From positions 1 to 8,224 of the forward strand of contig CAJBVU010000083.1 in NCBI GenBank assembly GCA_903959115.1: a DNA stretch of 8,224 bases. The letters are read 5' to 3'. Under the pieces are notes generated by a model, which ran no database searches, was not told the DNA's origin, and worked only from the letters and a program-made list of their open reading frames with translations. This stretch comes from an uncultured Bacteroidota bacterium (lineage in GTDB: Bacteria; Bacteroidota; Bacteroidia; NS11-12g; UBA955). The position numbers and the translations under genes are program-made. How positions within the stretch are numbered: position 1 is the stretch's first letter; each line of letters begins with the position of its first letter. Below are positions 5,869-8,224 of this stretch, one piece after another.

Positions 5869-6819
5869 ATGAACAACTTCACCCTGCGCGCCATTTCTGG
5901 ATTTTTCTATGCGATAACGGTCGTTGGCTGCATCCTGCTTTCACCCACTACCTTGGCGATACTGATGTTCGTGATTGCTTTTTTCTGCGCCTTCGAATGG
6001 GCACGCATTCACGATGCAAGCAAACCATCAGCCATGGGTTTTGGCGTTTACACTTGGTTGTTTTTATCGCCCTTCGTCACCAACCTCACACCACTACAAG
6101 CCGCTGGCATCGCCGCCATCATCGCCCTGCTCTGGATCACCCATAGACTCTTTACCCAAGGCATCTCCGCCCTAAACCAAGCCAAAAACTTGGGCCTCGG
6201 AATCCTGTATATCGCCCTGCCCATCTACCTGTTTTTGTTGCTCTGTCAAAGTCAACATTTGGCTTCCGGACAGCCCCATACCCCACAAGCCTTTAATTAC
6301 CTCAACTGGCTAAGCGGTGGCTTCATGAGTCCCAAACCCGGACCCGATTTTCCTGCCATGTGGAACGCCCCCAACTATTTGCGCGGGCCGGTGCTGCTGG
6401 TCTTCATCCTCATTTGGAGCTCCGATACCTTTGCCTACCTCACCGGACGAGCCTTTGGAAAAAACCCCTTGCACGCCGAACTATCGCCCAAGAAAACCTG
6501 GGAAGGATTCATCGGTGGTACCCTGCTCACCGCAGCCGTTGGCGCCTACTGTTTTTACGCCTTCTTTCAAATCACCAACATCTGGCAAGGCGCCATCCTC
6601 GGAGCACTCATGAGTGTATTTGGCACAGCCGGAGACCTCTTCGAAAGCGCCCTCAAACGCGAAAAAGGCATCAAAGACAGTGGCAAATTTTTGCCAGGTC
6701 ATGGCGGTGCTTTGGATCGGTTCGATGCCTTCCTGTTTGGCTGCCTGTTGATGTGGGCACTGGCCCAAATTTGGCCGATGACGCAAGCCCCCGCCGCCGC
6801 AATCGCCACCCCCTTTTAA
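5869..6819 (+). CDS. cdsA: Phosphatidate cytidylyltransferase (CDP-diacylglycerol synthase)
   Basis: CdsA converts phosphatidic acid and CTP to CDP-diacylglycerol and pyrophosphate in the inner membrane, the branch-point precursor of phosphatidylethanolamine, phosphatidylglycerol and cardiolipin. The 316-residue product has multiple hydrophobic segments, the SSDTFAYLTGRAFGK motif (184-198), SPKKTWEGFIGG (206-217) and the C-terminal family signature from S260 to D286, including LKREKGIKD (262-270) and LPGHGGALDRFD (275-286). The residue after HGG is Ala (A281), where a larger hydrophobic residue is usual. It appears longer than typical Bacteroidota CdsA because of a polar Pro/Gly-rich stretch at about 127-172 that follows a membrane segment. 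Translation starts 3 nt after the CPBP protease stop with no promoter between them, so the two are probably co-transcribed. No terminator hairpin is evident before sucA. Confidence 0.95.
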   Translation: MNNFTLRAISGFFYAITVVGCILLSPTTLAILMFVIAFFCAFEWARIHDASKPSAMGFGVYTWLFLSPFVTNLTPLQAAGIAAIIALLWITHRLFTQGISALNQAKNLGLGILYIALPIYLFLLLCQSQHLASGQPHTPQAFNYLNWLSGGFMSPKPGPDFPAMWNAPNYLRGPVLLVFILIWSSDTFAYLTGRAFGKNPLHAELSPKKTWEGFIGGTLLTAAVGAYCFYAFFQITNIWQGAILGALMSVFGTAGDLFESALKREKGIKDSGKFLPGHGGALDRFDAFLFGCLLMWALAQIWPMTQAPAAAIATPF

Positions 6820-6847
6820 ACACTTCGCCGCGCGATTTTTATACCTC

Positions 6848-6867
6848 ACCCATTTTGGGTAAATTTG
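6848..6867 (+). promoter_or_regulatory. sucA promoter: -7 box overlapped by a short inverted repeat
   Basis: TAAATTTG (6860-6867) is a perfect TAnnTTTG -7 box followed by C, 9 nt before the sucA ATG, so the leader would be very short. A TTTTT tract (6836-6840) lies 19 nt upstream, near the -33 position. ACCCA-TTT-TGGGT (6848-6860) is a 5-bp perfect inverted repeat whose last T is the first base of the -7 box. It could be an operator but may be chance. Confidence 0.6.
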
Positions 6868-6876
6868 CGTACTATT

Positions 6877-8224
6877 ATGAGCGCTCCTGATACTTCTTTC
6901 TTGACCAATGCCGATCCTGTAGCCATCGACAACCTTTACCAACAGTACCAAGCCAACGCCGAAAGCGTGGATTTTGGCTGGAGAAAGTTCTTCGAAGGAT
7001 TTGATTTGGGTGCACAGAAATTTGAATCGGGCGACGCCATCAGCGAAGATGCCCTCAAAGAAATCCATGTCATGAACCTCATCCAAGGTTACAGACAGCG
7101 TGGGCACCTCTTCTCAAAAACCAACCCCTTGCGTCAGCGCAGGCAATATACCCCCACCCTCGACATCCAAAACTTTGGCCTCGAAACCGCCGATTTGGAG
7201 AAAACCTTCAACGCCGGTCATGAAGTGGGTACAGGACCAGCCAAACTCAAAGACATTATCGCCCTGCTCGAACAAACCTATTGTGAAAGCATCGGCTGCG
7301 AGTTCAGCTACATCCGCGACCCCAAACGCCGAGAGTGGTTGCAAAGTCGTTTCGAACAAACAAAAAATATCCCCAACCTCAACACCGACGAAAAACGTCA
7401 CTTCCTCAAGAAATTGAACCAAGCCACCGTGTTTGAGAACTTCTTGCACACCAAATATATTGGTCAAAAACGCTTCTCCTTGGAGGGCTTAGAATGCTTG
7501 ATACCCGCCTTGGATGCCGTGGTTCAATACGGTGCAGGCCTCGGCGTGGATGAGTTTGTGATGGGGATGGCTCACCGCGGTCGCTTGAACGTATTGGCCA
7601 ACATTTTCAACAAAACCTATAGCCAAATTTTTGGCGAATTCGAAGGCAAAGTCTTCCAAAATGAAACCGAAGAAGGCTTCGAAGATTTTGAAGGCGATGT
7701 AAAATACCACCTCGGTTATAGCACCGACATCGATACCGCCAGTGGCAAAAAAGTGCATATGCGCTTGGCCGACAATCCTTCACACTTGGAAGCGGTGAAC
7801 CCCGTGGTAAAAGGCCTCGTTCGCGCCAAACTCGATACCAAATACCAAGGCGATGTCACCAAAATCTGTCCGATCTTGATCCATGGCGATGCGGCTATCG
7901 CAGGTCAAGGCATCATGTACGAAGTGGTGCAGATGAGTGGTTTGGAAGGCTACTACGTGGGCGGAACCATCCACGTGGTTACCAACAACCAAATTGGTTT
8001 TACCACCAATTACCTCGACGCCAGAACTTCTACCTATTGCACCGATGTGGCCAAAGTAACCCTTTGCCCCGTGTTGCACGTGAATGCCGATGACGTTGAA
8101 GCAGTGGTACATGCCGTGAAATTGGCCATGGCCTATCGCCTCGAGTTCAACCAAGACATTTTCATTGATTTGTTGGGATACCGCAAATACGGTCACAACG
8201 AAGGTGATGAGCCCCGTTTTACCC
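6877..8224 (+). CDS. sucA: 2-oxoglutarate dehydrogenase E1 component, N-terminal part (cut by window end)
   Basis: This thiamine-diphosphate enzyme decarboxylates 2-oxoglutarate and passes the succinyl group to the lipoyl domain of E2 (SucB) in the cytosolic TCA-cycle complex. The frame is open for 449 codons to the window edge, about half of the usual 900-940 residues. Residues 8-43 are the typical E1o N-terminal segment (FLTNADP...WRKFFEGFD). Next come IQGYRQRGHL (69-78), the ThDP/substrate region GMAHRGRLNVL with H233, ADNPSHLEAVNPVV, ILIHGDAAIAGQG with G337-D338-A339, VTNNQIGF with N370-N371, and YRKYGHNEGDEPRF at the edge. Spot counts show a higher GC content than the T9SS gene (for example 35/60 bases at 7501-7560). 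The ATG at 6877 gives the expected N-terminus, and a perfect -7 box lies 9 nt upstream. sucB would be expected downstream, outside the window, which is inference only. Confidence 0.96.
   Translation, partial: MSAPDTSFLTNADPVAIDNLYQQYQANAESVDFGWRKFFEGFDLGAQKFESGDAISEDALKEIHVMNLIQGYRQRGHLFSKTNPLRQRRQYTPTLDIQNFGLETADLEKTFNAGHEVGTGPAKLKDIIALLEQTYCESIGCEFSYIRDPKRREWLQSRFEQTKNIPNLNTDEKRHFLKKLNQATVFENFLHTKYIGQKRFSLEGLECLIPALDAVVQYGAGLGVDEFVMGMAHRGRLNVLANIFNKTYSQIFGEFEGKVFQNETEEGFEDFEGDVKYHLGYSTDIDTASGKKVHMRLADNPSHLEAVNPVVKGLVRAKLDTKYQGDVTKICPILIHGDAAIAGQGIMYEVVQMSGLEGYYVGGTIHVVTNNQIGFTTNYLDARTSTYCTDVAKVTLCPVLHVNADDVEAVVHAVKLAMAYRLEFNQDIFIDLLGYRKYGHNEGDEPRFT

Noticed and set aside
6820..6842. GC-rich run followed by TTTTT after cdsA as a terminator
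   Set aside because: CGCCGCGCG does not form a proper stem-loop before the T tract. The T tract fits better as a -33-like element for sucA.
6360..7107. Out-of-frame plus ORF 6360-6890 and minus ORF 6481-7107 over cdsA/sucA
   Set aside because: Both are shadows of strongly supported genes. Their products are Arg/Pro-rich or lack any coherent domain.
7114..8196. Three consecutive minus-strand ORFs opposite sucA (7114-7467, 7489-7758, 7780-8196)
   Set aside because: They are in perfect antisense to a conserved E1 enzyme and result from its codon usage. They show no start signals or recognisable motifs.
1..8224. Novel defence, mobile or biosynthetic system
   Set aside because: No transposase, integrase, toxin-antitoxin pair, CRISPR repeats or biosynthetic core enzyme was seen. 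The CPBP protease has no bacteriocin-like small gene beside it, and the remaining genes are housekeeping or envelope functions.

Overview
The window looks like an ordinary chromosomal stretch from a Bacteroidota bacterium. Three things support this. One gene has a type IX secretion (T9SS) C-terminal sorting domain fused to an Omp28-like CGPC region. Six gene starts have, or nearly have, a Bacteroidota-type -7 box (TAnnTTTG), and none has a clear Shine-Dalgarno sequence. The housekeeping proteins read like Bacteroidota versions. The order or genus cannot be fixed from this sequence alone.

Layout. Minus strand, right to left: dusB (4940-3948, tRNA dihydrouridine synthase, probable TTG start); a 692-residue secreted Omp28/T9SS protein (3901-1823) with a roughly 180-nt 3' region ending in a strong hairpin terminator (1608-1639); trhO (1494-478, tRNA uridine 5-hydroxylase of the rhodanese family); and the first 117 codons of a secreted Gly/Ala/Pro-rich protein that leaves the window at base 1. 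Plus strand, left to right: a CPBP (CAAX-like) intramembrane protease (4960-5865), cdsA (5869-6819, CDP-diacylglycerol synthesis) only 3 nt behind it, and the first 449 codons of sucA (6877 to the window end, 2-oxoglutarate dehydrogenase E1).

How the genes relate. trhO and dusB both modify tRNA uridines but are separate transcription units here. The CPBP protease and cdsA are very probably co-transcribed and both act in the inner membrane. sucA seems to have its own promoter and belongs to the TCA cycle. The Omp28/T9SS gene and the left-edge gene encode envelope or exported proteins.

The most interesting feature is regulatory. The dusB and CPBP start codons are only 19 bp apart, and that gap is built around a 17-bp palindrome carrying a -7-like box on each strand, facing each other. 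I found no mobile element, CRISPR array, tRNA or rRNA gene, and no convincing new multi-gene system.
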